Below, in pieces: positions 1 to 49,964 of a stretch of DNA of 64,000 bases (the first letter of the stretch is position 1; every line of letters begins with the position of its first letter). The stretch lies in assembly GCA_036971475.1 (NCBI GenBank), contig JBAIZL010000008.1:5154001-5218000 (forward strand). The letters are read 5' to 3'. Below the pieces are notes generated by a model that was not told the DNA's origin, made no database searches, and saw only the letters and a program-made list of their open reading frames with translations. Position numbers and translations under genes: made by a program. Origin of the DNA: Prosapia bicincta. Lineage: Eukaryota; Arthropoda; Insecta; Hemiptera; Cercopidae.

Positions 1-108
1 GATTGTTGGAAGAAAGTTTTCTAAAGACACAAACACACCAGCCATTACACCCCTCAATAGTTTCCAATACACCCCTCAGCAAATAGTTTCAACAGCCAAA
101 CAACAAAA

Positions 109-447
109 ATGGTCTTCAAAATACAGGGTCATCATAATTGTACATCGAAAAATGTCATATACCAGCTACAATGTAAACTTTGCTCAGCACAGTACATAGG
201 CCTGACCACGAATGGTCTGAATATCAGAATGAATGGCCACAGACATGATGTTAAAATTATGAATATGGATAGACCAACAGCTCAACATGCTGCGAGTCAC
301 AACATCACAACTTTTGATGACTGCTATACCACAAAAATAATTAAATCACTCACCCCTGATTGCAATCCCTCAGAACTGAGAAGGTGGGAACTATCATACC
401 AGTGGTATACCAAGTCCAGAGAATCCCCTAACCTCAACATCAAATAA
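109..447 (+). pseudogene. GIY-YIG endonuclease domain of family A PLE
   Basis: Encodes FKIQGHHNCTSKNVIYQLQC then CKLCSAQYIGLT, the GIY-YIG core, followed by RMNGHRHDV and the conserved ELRRWELSYQWYTK end. This endonuclease is fused to the C terminus of PLE reverse transcriptases and nicks the target DNA. The domain is open, but its RT partner is deleted, so the copy cannot be autonomous. The ATG at 109 is internal to the original ORF. Confidence 0.85.
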
Positions 448-454
448 ATCCATT

Positions 455-495
<41 letters not shown>

Positions 496-564
496 CCCTC
501 TTAATAGCCTTATTTTTTCCCCTGACAGACTTATATAAACTATAATCACTCATATGCTCATGGA

Positions 565-568
<4 letters not shown>

Positions 569-622
<54 letters not shown>
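569..622. repeat. (AT)n microsatellite
   Basis: About 27 AT units inside the 3' UTR of the family A PLE; the minus-strand copy at 60.6-62.6 kb has the same tract at the same place (60949-61022). Confidence 0.95.
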
Positions 623-624
<2 letters not shown>

Positions 625-793
625 TTCATCTGTGACATCTGATTTCTACTCTACACAATCTGTGATTACAACTTATATTTATTTTATTTCATTCTCTCAT
701 ATTTCTTTTTGTGTTTTCTCTTCGATTGACAAAGAACACTGTGTGGTTGAAATATATCATTGTTTAAGTGCTTTTATGTGTTTCTATTTCAAG

Positions 794-817
794 ACTACAG
801 TGTGGACTCTTACCAAG
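794..817 (+). other. 24-nt splice-flanked cassette in family A terminal repeat
   Basis: TCTATTTCAAG precedes and GTAAGTCTG follows a 24-nt segment. The same cassette recurs at 25149-25172 and 28936-28959 on + and in the minus-strand copies. PLEs are unusual in keeping introns, so this may be an element exon border. Confidence 0.5.
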
Positions 818-874
818 GTAAGTCTGTCAGTCTCCTAGTCCAAAAAATCTATATATATATATATATGTATATCT

Positions 875-930
<56 letters not shown>

Positions 931-951
931 ATGTGTTGTAGTTTTACATAG

Positions 952-2553
952 TCTGCATTTATTTTAAAACATTATACATTAATTTTCCCTTTATTTTGTT
1001 TTTGATTTGTCTGAATGCTTCTGCATTAGTTTCTTAGTGTTACATTGGTGCTATAAGTTTATGCTTGTAAGCTTATTAAAGTTTTGAGATTCATTTTACT
1101 TTTGGCTAGAATTGTAACTGCTGAGGTAAAATTGCTTGAAAAATTCTATAAGGAGTCAGAGATTTCATAAACCCATTATTTTGCTTATCACTCTGTAATG
1201 ATTAATTACTAGTTAGTTTGAAAGTTTGTGTTTATGGCAATAACCAGCTGTAGACTTTATTAATTCAACTTTTTATGCTCATTTGGTCTAAAGTTCTTTG
1301 CCAATATTGCTGCATTCATTTACATTGTGATATTTCTTGGGTTTTTTATTTTAGGTCTTTCCTGAAAGACCTGCTTCTTTTTAATGTAAGTTCAATATAA
1401 CGTTTATTGAATGTGGTAAAAGTACAAGTGTTGTATTAAGTGTGTTTATGATAGCACAAGGTCTTGTCAGTCATTAAGTGTGTCATTCTTAGCTCATTCT
1501 TTTGCTGCACTTAAACATTTCCTGTTACTAAATAGAGATGCTGAGATGCATTATCTCTGTGCAATTCTTGTCCGTACTAGCGAACTGAACAATGCACTGA
1601 TAAAAGTGTAACATGTCTACTGAGAAATTTCAGCAAGTAGTGGTGTTTTAGGAAAATATATTGGTAAGAGTTTCTACAAGAATTAATAAGTAGGAGTGCC
1701 AATATGATACGTAGAAACAAAGATTTGTTATTGAAAATTAATAAATGAACTATTCTTAGTTCTTTCTTCACCTTGAAAGAAAGAACATGAAAAACGTTTA
1801 ATTTATTTATTATTGTCATTTATAATTTTCTATTTTTTATTGATAAATTTTCATGCATTTTTTAATTTTAAAAAAATAATAACAGTGTATGTCTTAGTAC
1901 TATTTCTGACATTCGTAGATATTAAATACATCAAAATCTTTATGCTTAACATATTTTGGGATGTTGAAATGAACTCCAAATATCATTCTCTAATCAAAGA
2001 TAATATTACATGAATTTTTAATCTGTAACGTTTAGCTGGAAATTTTAATTTTTTTTTTTTTTTTTGGTGATCAAACTACTTTGTGATTGGTTAGAACAGG
2101 TTAGTGGTCAGGAAAGGGGGGACAGTTAAACTAATTGTTCAGTTTTTCTCTGAGTACACTTGTAACATTCTGATGACGCTGTGTGAGTGAAATGTACATA
2201 AAGGTTTTGCAACTGTTTTTATATTATGTTTATTTAAGGGCTTTCTTGTTTATATTTTCGTCCATGCTATTGTGCTCTGTATTTAAAGTTTGAGGTTTAT
2301 TTTTATAAACTAAATCCAAGTTGTAGAATTTGATACAAGTTTCTTATTTAATGTACTAAATATCATGTGTTTCAATGATAAACACTCTGGATTCAGTTAT
2401 TATGTAAGACTCATTATAACTGCCATCTACCATAAAAACAATGGCAGAACCACTTTCACGTAATACTAGTTGTTTTGTAATTATGTTTTTCTTCTGCATG
2501 CTTGGAGTACTTATTAAGAACACTGAATAAAACTACTCATTCCACTCTGACAG
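952..2553. other. BRWD3 intron, mostly unannotated
   Basis: AT-rich, no exon seen. 1577-1700 is related to the foldback at 46.5-46.7 kb (shared GAACAATGCACTGA segment and AGTAGTGGT motif), so it is probably a solo terminal repeat of another PLE-like family. Confidence 0.5.
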
Positions 2554-40875
<38,322 letters not shown>

Positions 40876-41080
40876 TATTAATATATTCGTTAGTTTTTAA
40901 TTCCCGTTGTATTTATTTCTTAATTTAGATTTATAATTTATTCGCATAGTTATTTTTAAGCTTATGAATATTTGTAAACATGGTGTTCATGATTGAGGAA
41001 CTAATTAAAAGTCTTTTTAAAAAGCAATGCCGAGTACTCAGATTATAAAATTTCAATAAATTAATAATTTTTTATCCGTC
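40876..41080 (+). terminator. Likely BRWD3 3' UTR with poly(A) signal
   Basis: AT-rich sequence after the stop codon with an AATAAA hexamer at 41055-41060 followed by T-rich sequence. Later signals may also be used; the transcript end cannot be fixed from sequence alone. Confidence 0.5.
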
Positions 41081-42739
41081 CAAGCATTATTTTTGATAAA
41101 GATTCTGAAAACATATTTAATTTTTAAAAAATAATTTAATAAGGGGACTGATCAAACAGTAAAATAATGTAAACAAAAGGATAATTTGATAAATTTTATT
41201 TATTTGGTTAATTAGATTGATACACCCCACTACTTAATTAGTTGATAACATATTCCTCTTCTAGGTTGTCATTCCAAGGTTATTCTAGCAACTATAGCAT
41301 TTGCTGCAGATTATCTGAGTATTCCACTGCTAATAGAATTTAATATTCTCACCTACACATGTGAGTTGTCCAAACCTTTTGATTCCTGTTTGAACAGTCC
41401 AATTGTTTGGCATTCTTTCAAGAATTGCTGTTCTCATACTCTTACTCAGTCCAAATTAAGACAGGCCTATTCAGAGATATATCAAAGTCTCACAAAGTAC
41501 TCGGTTCATCAAACCTATGGTTTATCTTAGTCTTCTCAATTTATACTGTTATTTCCTCTGTGAAAATTATTACACCTGATTGTTTAAACATTTAAAGTTT
41601 TTGTCTTTATATAAAAGTGTCTTAATAATCAAAATTAATGTTCATAGAATTTATCAATGAACAACATATAGAATTGGAAATTTATATTTTTCCACCATGT
41701 TATACTTTGTTCAGATCTTGGTAATACTAAGCAGAGTTTAGTACAACTTGTTACTGAAATTTATGTATAAACCCTTTTTAACAAACAGTGTTTTGTTAGC
41801 AAACTATTTGGTTTAAAAGTTGTTCATGTCCAAATATTTTGAATCACTCTAATATTTGCAAAAGCAAATTTAATACTTACCTTGCTATCTGTAAAACAGT
41901 AATAATTTACCTTACTGTATGTATAATTTTCACTAATATTGGATTCACTGTCATAAGTACTATACAATTTTTTCCTGAATTGTAATAATTTAAATAATTT
42001 TTTGTAAATATAAGATACAAAATTACTTAGAATTAATTTTCTTACATTATTTGTAATAAAAGGCTCTTACAGCAAGCATTTACAGTACTCATTTTTATTA
42101 TTTATGTGTGAATAAGGTAGAGTATTAATGTAGAAAACTTACTACATGAGATTTTTAATTTTGTTTAGGAACTTATTAATATTGTTTACAAGAAAACTTA
42201 AGGTGCAAGATATAAAATGAAATCCTGTTGTAAATAATTTTGTTTTTTTTTCTTAAACAGTTACTAGAATTTTTCTTTTATTGACATCCTTTCTTAAAAC
42301 GTGGAGGCAAACAGGTAAACATAATAATTGAACAAAATATTTCAGGTTTTAAAAAATGTTTCATTAAAAGGACAGTTTATTATATGAGTAAGAATGAAAC
42401 CTGTTAACTATTAGATGTAAAATGTTGCAAAAGTTTCGTTGTGTGGTGCATTCGGAAATGTTATCCAACTATGAGGATTGATTTGAATCAATTCCTGCTT
42501 TAAAAAGACAGTTTTATAAATCACTTTAAAATTTACTGAACTATTCAAAATACAGTAGCAATACTCGGTAGAACTAGCCTGTTATAAATCACTGCATATT
42601 ACTGTTCAAACAGATAATTTACTTTTCAACTACATTGTTGTGCATTTTACAAAGAAGCTTGCATTTGGCAACGTGGGACAGTTTTTATTTTGAGAGAGGC
42701 ATCAAGTTATTCCACTGAAATAACTTGTCAAGAAAAATA
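41081..42739. other. Downstream of BRWD3, no gene recognised
   Basis: AT-rich. A stretch open for 93 codons without ATG (41249-41527, ending VHQTYGLS) is the only notable frame; I cannot assign it. Confidence 0.4.
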
Positions 42740-43080
42740 AAATAGAGAGAATGTGATGCATTTGTTTGTGTTTGGTGATATAAAAGGAGAGAAATACAAG
42801 TATTATGAAAGAGTTAATCTATCAGTTGGGATCAAAGTAATGGACCCAGGAAACTGCCTGAGTTTTCTTGATTTGATTTTGTTGAAGTTAACTAACAGGC
42901 TTCACAAGACCAATATACATATCAGCATAAATCTTTGCGTGTTATCCACCAGAAAGGGTTCATGTAAAAGTACCCTGTTGAAGTGGAAGCAGGAAGTTTA
43001 CCAGCTAAAACTTTCTTGAGATGTATCTCTTGATTTGCTACCTACAAAGCTATATCTAATGGGAAGGTCTTTTTCAATCC
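42740..43080 (+). pseudogene. Possible transposase remnant, piggyBac-like
   Basis: LFVFGDIKGEKYKYYERVNL, LSVGIKVMDPGN, LSFLDLILLKLTN and VLSTRKGS follow the order of a piggyBac catalytic-core segment (YxGK..., LG.SVV..L, DN.FTSL.LL..L, G..R.NR), but the match is weak and no Asp triad can be placed. It may be something else. Confidence 0.25.
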
Positions 43081-46000
43081 TTAGCTAGTATCTCGAATGA
43101 ACAGCTTATTATCTCTCAGAATTAATCAGGAAACATTTTTTAATACTTCCCTTTTCTAGCTTATTATTATAATATATTTTCAAAAATGTTGTTTTTGTCA
43201 AAACAAAGTAATATAAATGTTTAAAAATAATCTAGGCAGGTCAGTTATTACTTAATTTTTTCAGTGGTTGCCGGTGACAAAAAATTGTTAATAATTTTGG
43301 CAATAACATTTAATTTTATTAAACATATTTATAGTGAGAACAATAAATTCAAGTGAAAAACACCTTCTGTATTATCAACCCATGTACAATCATATAGCAA
43401 TTCTTTTTCTATTTAATTAAATTTTATTTTTTAATTTAACTATGCATCCAGTATCTCTATAAAACTGTACAAATATGACTGGTCTTATATTCAGACATTG
43501 AGTGATATCTGGTTTTTTTAGCAAGTTTTGTTTTAATGAAACTGTTTAATTCGGGCAATTTCAACTGTATTAATAACTTATGTTTTGTAATTAAATTGCA
43601 TTTTCTTCACTTCAACTCAATCCTTCAAGGTTCTTAATTTTTAAGTATTTTGACTTTTATTAACCCGACAAATAACACAGTAGCCTTGTTATATAATTGC
43701 ACACATAGGTGTACTGGTTACACAGACTCTAGGAGTAAGTTCAACTAAGTTTGAACTTTGGGTGGTGGTTTTTACAACTTTGTAAAGATCCAGTATTGTC
43801 CTAAGTCTTTTGAACCAAATAAGGATTTCATGTCTAACACTTTTTGTCTCTCAATTTATTAATGAAATAAATAATTATATAATAGCTTAAAATCTACTCA
43901 GGCAGAAAGAATATTTTGTTGTTGTTGTCTCGATTTCATGTTTCAAACAAACTATCTAGCGATTTGCCATACACAAAATCTGTTTTGGTAGATTTATCAT
44001 TACTTCTCTTAAATTCCTCAATTTAAAACTTAAGAATACTTCTACGTTATTAGACAACATGCACTGCAGTGTGTAAAGTCTGTAGCTTGTTTGTCTGATT
44101 CACGAAGTATATTGTAGCATAACATGTTTTGGACTTTGTCCTGTCTCTATCCTTATTAATTTACCTGCTGTTATGTATGATTGGCCTTTCTATTGATGAG
44201 GAAAATTTATTGTTAAACCTATTCATATGTCCTGTCTATTCTGGTAAGGTTTGTCCCATAACCAAGATTTTCCAAAAATATCAGGATTTATTTTCATTTT
44301 GCTTCACCGATATTCAATTCAGTTCTTGCTATTTGACTACATCACTTGAGACTTATGATTTTTTCCTTATATATCTGGTGTTTTGCTATTCCCAAAGATG
44401 TTATGGGAGGAGACCAAATGGTTTCTACTTCCCTACTCTGGGTATATTTTGTTTTACAGAACACTGCAGAAGATGTGTAAATTGTTCTATTAGGTTTCCA
44501 GGTCTCTTTAAAGTCCCCCTAAATGCTTGGTATGTGCATTCCACATCAGTCAAAAAGCATTGCAATGTGGTTGCCATATTGTAGATCCACCAGTATTTTT
44601 TCAGCTAGGTCAGCTGATGCTATGGCTAGATTTGCATTTGTTGTAGATTCATCTAATGTTAAAATCCTTTACTAATAATTAATTAAATAACTAAAATGTT
44701 TAAACTAAGTAAAATTACTTCTTGCTGAAGTTTGCCATGTTGTAATTGTACTACCTTTAAATTATAAGAATTTTGTGAATTGCTATGGACAAAATCTATA
44801 AGAATTATAATGGCCTCATAAGAAAATATCTCTTTATGATGGTTTGGCTGTGTAATGTGTACTCATGGCGGATCCCACTGGAGTCAAAGAAAACAGTCAA
44901 TATGACCTCTACTTGACTCCAAAACTTGAGTGCTCCTTATGGGCAAATTCCCTAAAAGCTTGTTCAATCTTGAGAATCGCCAGCTGAATTTAATCCAATT
45001 ACATTTCTCAAAGTTTTCAATCATTTTAATACTTTATAGAATCCAATAAGCACAGGTATATACTAATATGCAGACTGCCAGTAACCAAGATTTTTTTTAG
45101 TGCAAAACAACACACGATCATACGTGACAGTTCCCTCCATATCTTTAGTAGCTACCAGTGCTTTATTCGTTCATGTGGGGGCGAAGACAGTCTAATACTT
45201 TTGAACAACCCTTGCATTTGTGTATTCTTATTGTGTAGCCTCCTACTCTACTGCAGGATGTTGCATTTATTTTGCTTGGGTTGCCTTTTACTCTCAAGAC
45301 AGTTTTGTTTTCTCTTTCTCAGTATGCTTTCTTGTGATATTTTTTGACGGCTACAATAATTGAAGAATAGCCAAAAGCTGTTCTTTTAGCATTATACAGG
45401 TGACACAAAATTACTGTACACAAAGTTACAGAGGTTATAAACTGTAATTTATACAGTTTAGTTACTTTAATGCTTGTCATGAAAGTATATTCTAAGCAAA
45501 TTCATAAAACATATTTATTCCATTGAGTTTACAAGAGGTCTTTATATCTGTTAACATAGTCTTGAACTTTATTAATTAATTTCAAATTATTTTGTTCACC
45601 AAATAAATGTATATTTTATATTATAATGGATAACTACTGTAGATATTTTCATAGTAATAAATAATAAAATATTTTTTTAAAGTTGTCATAAAAAAGTAAA
45701 GTTTTTATTGTGTCTAATGTTATTTTTAAAATTTTCTTTCAGTGGTATAACTAGTGACATTTGTTATATTTTTTAACATTTTAAAAATGTTATTATTGGA
45801 ATAATAGATGTAATCAAACTAGAAAGTTTATCAATGTTAAAGTAAACACTGATATGTTATAGTAAATGTGTGTTATTTTTGTACAGACTCATTAAAAATA
45901 GTTCATTTATTCCACTGTAAGACTGATGTTTTATTGTATTTCAAGCTCTTTATTTGTTCACATATGATTTTATACTTTCAATAAACGTTGTAGTTATGTT

Positions 46001-46535
46001 TCGAAGTAAATATTTTCAACAAATTGGTACTTTTTTATTGATTTATCTTGAAACATTTTAAGAATATTTTGTATTGAAGAAATGCTTGTAAGTTTACCCT
46101 CACCTTTTCTTTTCAGTTTAGGTTTTTTTATAACAGAAATCACTTAAACATGTCATTGTTAAACCTATATAACTATTTATAACATATGACAACTAATAAA
46201 AAACTATCTTAGGAAATATTTTAGAAAACAAAAAAAAACGTGTATTTTGTCATTGCTACTTAAAATATGCCTATACTTAATCATCCAATTGCGTGGAATA
46301 CAAATGTCAGCAACAATGATCTTATCAAAATAAGATATTTGGTAAAAGCATTTCAGTCAGCAAATCAAACCCATATATCCTCGCTAAAAAGTATGAGTGG
46401 AGAAAGACTGTAGCAGAAATAAATATTTCAGTATAATTTAGACCATAAGATTTTATCACAATAAAAACCAATATCTTCTTCCCATAACCTTATTTAATTT
46501 TCAGTTTTTGTGTTGTACATCTTGAGATCTTTTTA
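43081..46535. other. Intergenic, no gene recognised
   Basis: AT-rich. 44129-44584 holds a 151-codon open stretch rich in Cys, Phe and Leu with no recognisable domain on either strand; probably an old repeat. Confidence 0.4.
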
Positions 46536-46735
46536 TAAATTACTACTTTTGGTATCACTTGGCAAAAAAACCACTACTTACTGTTATATTTCACCAGACG
46601 TGTTTCGTACTAGAGTCGAGTCTTGTTCGTGACTCACAGCATTGAACAATGCACTGACCTAGTGTAAAATGTGTCTGCTGAAAAATAACAGTAAGTAGTG
46701 GTTTTTCTGCCAAGTGATACTAAAAGTAGTAATTT
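46536..46735. repeat. Foldback of an unnamed PLE-like terminal repeat
   Basis: Arms 46536-46607 and 46661-46735: AAATTACTACTTTTGGTATC versus TACTAAAAGTAGTAATTT, and CCACTACTTACTGTTAT versus ATAACAGTAAGTAGTGG. The minus reading of the left arm has TACGAAACACGTC, resembling the GAAA/stem III part of a hammerhead; the rest has decayed. Related solo copy at 1577-1700. Confidence 0.8.
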
Positions 46736-46829
46736 ATTGTTATGAGTTATTTAGATGCAATACTTATAAAATGTTTACCATTGCAAAGCTGAGCAAGGTC
46801 TTCTATAATAAATAATATTTTTAAAAAAT

Positions 46830-47205
46830 TTTGAAGTCAATTCCTACTTAGGTCAAGTAGAAAAAAATTGTTTACTTTTTTATTAAACAATTACAATTAA
46901 TAAAAACAAAGTAACTAGTTAAAAAATTTGTTCCACGTAAAACATCAGCTATTTTATGAAATCATATGTTATCACCTTTTTTAAGCCAAATAGGACAAAA
47001 TAACTATATTCCATACCTTACCTCTTTTGTGAAAAGCTTTTCTCCCATATAAAACTAAAATTAATTAAGTTTAATTAATAAATTAATATTTGAAAACAGT
47101 CAACATCAAGTGTCATCCACTATAAGTTTTACAAAAATGCATTTGAACTTGAGAGGATGAATAAAAAGTATTTGATTAACGATTGCAAATTTTAACAAGA
47201 TATAT
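46830..47205 (+). repeat. Interspersed repeat R1, copy 3 (left part)
   Basis: GAAGTCAATTCCTACTTAGG, CAGCTATTTTATGAAATCAT and GTGTCATCCACTATAA match copy 2. The last part of the repeat reappears at 48138-48178, after a 0.93-kb insertion. Confidence 0.85.
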
Positions 47206-47325
47206 ACAGTATATATGAAGTTAATATATTACTATTGTAAATACTTTTATCCACCACTAAGTGCAATAATTTTACATTGTGTGATGGGGCACCTTTCAGT
47301 CATTTGACCGTTGTCGAACCACAGA

Positions 47326-47371
47326 TCAGTGATTCGACAATGGTAAAATGACCGAAAGGTGCCTCATCACA
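47326..47371 (+). ncRNA. Family C hammerhead-like fold at palindrome centre
   Basis: CAGTGAT, box TCGACAA, T, weakened stem II GGTAAAATGACC, GAAA, GGTGCCTC, ATCACAC. The palindrome centre (47323/47324) lies immediately 5' of the stem I strand. The other arm carries a mutated copy (CACCTTTCAGTC...). Confidence 0.5.
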
Positions 47372-47808
47372 CAAGGTAAAATTATTGCACTTAGTGGTGG
47401 ATAGAAGTATTTACAATAGTAATATATTAACTTCATAAAGTCAGTGCAACGGAAAAAATAATGGACAACGTAAAATATCAAAATATATATATATTTAGGT
47501 TAGTTTTGGTTGGTAAAGATTATTTAGATTTTTTGGACTAGGAGACTGACAGACTTACCTTGGTAAGAGTCCACTTTGTAGTCTTGAAATAGAAACACAT
47601 AAAAGCACTAAACCAATGATATATTTCAACCACACAGTGGTCTTTGTCAATCAAAGAGAAGAGAATGAAAAAGGTATTCTCTTTGATTGACAAAGACCAC
47701 TGTGTGGTTGAAATATATCATTGGTTAAGTGCTTTTATGTGTTTCTATTTCAAGACTACAAAGTGGACTCTTACCAAGGTAAGTCTGTCAGTCTCCTAGT
47801 CCAAAAAA

Positions 47809-47810
<2 letters not shown>

Positions 47811-47869
<59 letters not shown>
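47811..47869. repeat. (TA)n microsatellite
   Basis: About 29 units between a family A foldback and a family C foldback. Confidence 0.95.
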
Positions 47870-47871
<2 letters not shown>

Positions 47872-48137
47872 TTGATATTTAACATTATCCATTGTTTTTC
47901 CGTTGCACTGACTTTATGAAGTTAATATATTACTATTTTTGAGTAATTTTATCCACCATTAAGTGCAATAATTTTACCTTGAGTGATGAGGCACCTTTCG
48001 GTCTTTGACCATTCTCAAATGGCAGAATGGTCAAAGACCGAAAGGTGCCTCATCACTCAAGGTAAAATTATTGCACTTAATGGTGGATAAAATTACTCAA
48101 AAATAGTAATATATTAACTTCATATATATATATATAT

Positions 48138-48178
48138 ATTCATAAGGAGAGTGTGAACTAATAGAAGGAATTGAAAAA
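48138..48178 (+). repeat. Interspersed repeat R1, copy 3 (right end)
   Basis: CATAAGGAGAGTGTGAACTA then ATAGAAGGAATTGAAAAAAG, the end of R1 (compare 10335-10378). Confidence 0.85.
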
Positions 48179-48932
48179 AGTAAGTATACACAGACTGTTA
48201 TAAAATGTTTTTTAGGAACATGTATGTAAAACATGTAAATGATTTTTACATGGAATTTTTAAGGCACTCTAAAACAAATGAGATGATCCCAGTAAGCAGA
48301 GACTAAATTTTGTGACATTTTAATTCATATTTGCCTGAAATTGGCATGTAGTGATTATAAGGTATATAATACCTGAAAAATCTTGTTTACAAAAATAAAG
48401 AATTGGAGACCTACATTTTTTTTATTTGGAAGTCTAAAATTCAGTGTTTAGTCATTTATCTCAAAAAGATTATTAAACATGGGTTTAAAGAGTATTCCAC
48501 AAAAGTTTTATGGTAAAGAGATTATTAAACTAGGATAAATTCCTCATCGAAGTAGGGATAGATTCTATACTCTCCTAAAACAATAGTGTATTCTATAGTT
48601 GCAATTATTCAGTTGGGTCGTCCGAATAATTTTCCCTCCACACAAAAATGTTGAGATAAATATTATTAAATGTCTTCAGAAGAACTATGAAACTCATAGC
48701 TAACACCAAAGGCAATAAAATGTTTTGGTAATTACACTTTTTTTGGTAAAGTTATCAAGTTTGTGGATGAGGGTGAAAAAGTTTTTGAAACTTTATAATA
48801 ATCATTAAATAAACAAACTAAACCTAAATAATTTCCCTTTCAAAATGTTTAATAGTCATATTACAATTTAGTATTATTAAACATTGTTTTATTCTATGAA
48901 TAAACTATGATCAAAAGCAGTAAATACGTAAT
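48179..48932. other. Intergenic, nothing recognised
   Basis: AT-rich; no ORF or repeat identified. Confidence 0.4.
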
Positions 48933-48933
48933 A

Positions 48934-49964
48934 CAATAGAACTTCATTAAATTGGACCCTATTAAAACAGATGTCACTTATAATGGACTGTATTTTGAAG
49001 ATATATCACAACATTCAGCAACCACACACAGACTGTGCCTGAACAATCGCTTAAACCTTCTACCAAATAGCATTCGGTTAAAAATGATCCAATAGAACTG
49101 CAATTAATATAAATATAGTCAAAAAATATTACAAATACCATATGCGTCAAAATAAACAGTACTGAAATCATTGTAAGATTATATTTTATTTCATTTGAAG
49201 GCGCTGTGTCTGGTTGTGCCATCTTGCTGGAATCATTGTGAACGAAAGGCAGGTTTCGGACATAACAAAATCTCGTGAGGTCTTTTATAAAACAACCAAG
49301 AATGACTCTATATCGGTTATTCTACTACAGCTGATTTAGTTTCATCACTTTTTATTTTGGTTAATACGGTAACTATATTAGTAAGTATTTAAGGCGTTTA
49401 TTCAACAAAAACTTTTCCAAAACTGTGTTTACCATGTTTTGCCTAAAAAGTCACTTACCTGAAAAATCACATCTGTGTTAAAACTACCTTAAATGGTGGG
49501 AGAGACTGTAAATATATATTTACAATACTGACTTGTTAAGCATTATTGAGAAATGTTTTGTAAACAAACATCTCCCTATCCAAAAGGCCATTGGGCTGAA
49601 ATGTGACATCTGTTTATCTAAACAAGCTTGAAAAATTTATTCTGAAGACTTCTTTAAAACAAGAATAAACAAAATTTATTTATCACTCTCCTTGAATTTT
49701 AAGTTATATTAGTCAGCACAATAGGCCTAATGTTAAATGAGTGCTCAGTGATTATAAATAAAAGTCATATGTGATTGGACATATAGTAAATAGTTATTTC
49801 TTTTTATTAACTTTTTACAGCTTTTCGCTGTGCTATTTCTGTTTTACAGTTTTTTCTTCATGTTATTTGTATTTTCCAAAAACATTTTGCGTTTATAATG
49901 GACTTCTATTAAAACATACAACCCTCAGTCCCAACTAGTCCTTCTTATAGTAAGGTTCTGCTGT
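48934..49964. mobile_element. pogo-like element, decayed
   Basis: Imperfect inverted ends: left CAATAGAACTTCATTAAATT, right rc CAGCAGAACCTTACTATAAG. No transposase visible. It hosts the small D2 element. Ends resemble those of 32057-33317 and 56149-56879. Confidence 0.5.
49136..49371. mobile_element. IS630/mariner-like MITE D2
   Basis: 236 bp; left TACCATATGCGTCAAAATAA, right end rc TACCGTATTAACCAAAATAA. Shares ends and subterminal CAGTACTGAAA with D1 and D3, so it is an internal-deletion derivative of the same family. Confidence 0.75.

Larger units (their letters stand above)
1..951 (+). mobile_element. Penelope-like element, family A, internally deleted copy
   Basis: Starts before the window. 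Bases 1-47 match the reverse-transcriptase stretch of the minus-strand copy at 62192-62238; from about base 69 the sequence matches that copy's GIY-YIG linker (61463-61490). The part between, about 0.7 kb including the YIDD motif, is missing. After the ORF come a poly-T run (459-496), a 3' UTR shared with the 61-kb copy, a (TA)n tract, the family A terminal repeat (about 636-850) and another (TA)n tract. Confidence 0.85.
47206..48137. mobile_element. Three consecutive PLE foldbacks nested in R1 copy 3
   Basis: Family C head-to-head pair (minus 47217-47323, plus 47324-47480), then family A head-to-head pair (minus 47492-47661, plus 47676-47810), (TA)n, then another family C pair (minus 47871-48016, plus 48025-48122) and (TA)n. 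The R1 halves on both sides show this all entered a TA-rich site. Confidence 0.9.

Noticed and set aside
728..770. Family A terminal repeat as an active hammerhead
   Set aside because: Box TTGACAA, hairpin around CACTGTGTGG and GAAA are present, but the stem I strands do not pair (A opposite A at the first position) in any copy, so it is at best a remnant.
554..951. Open frames of repeated Ile-Tyr
   Set aside because: Translations of (TA)n microsatellite; no coding content.
41249..41527. Coding exon downstream of BRWD3
   Set aside because: Open for 93 codons but no ATG, no domain and no convincing splice partners.
44129..44584. 151-codon open frame on plus
   Set aside because: No recognisable domain, no splice context, atypical composition; neither strand matches a family I know.
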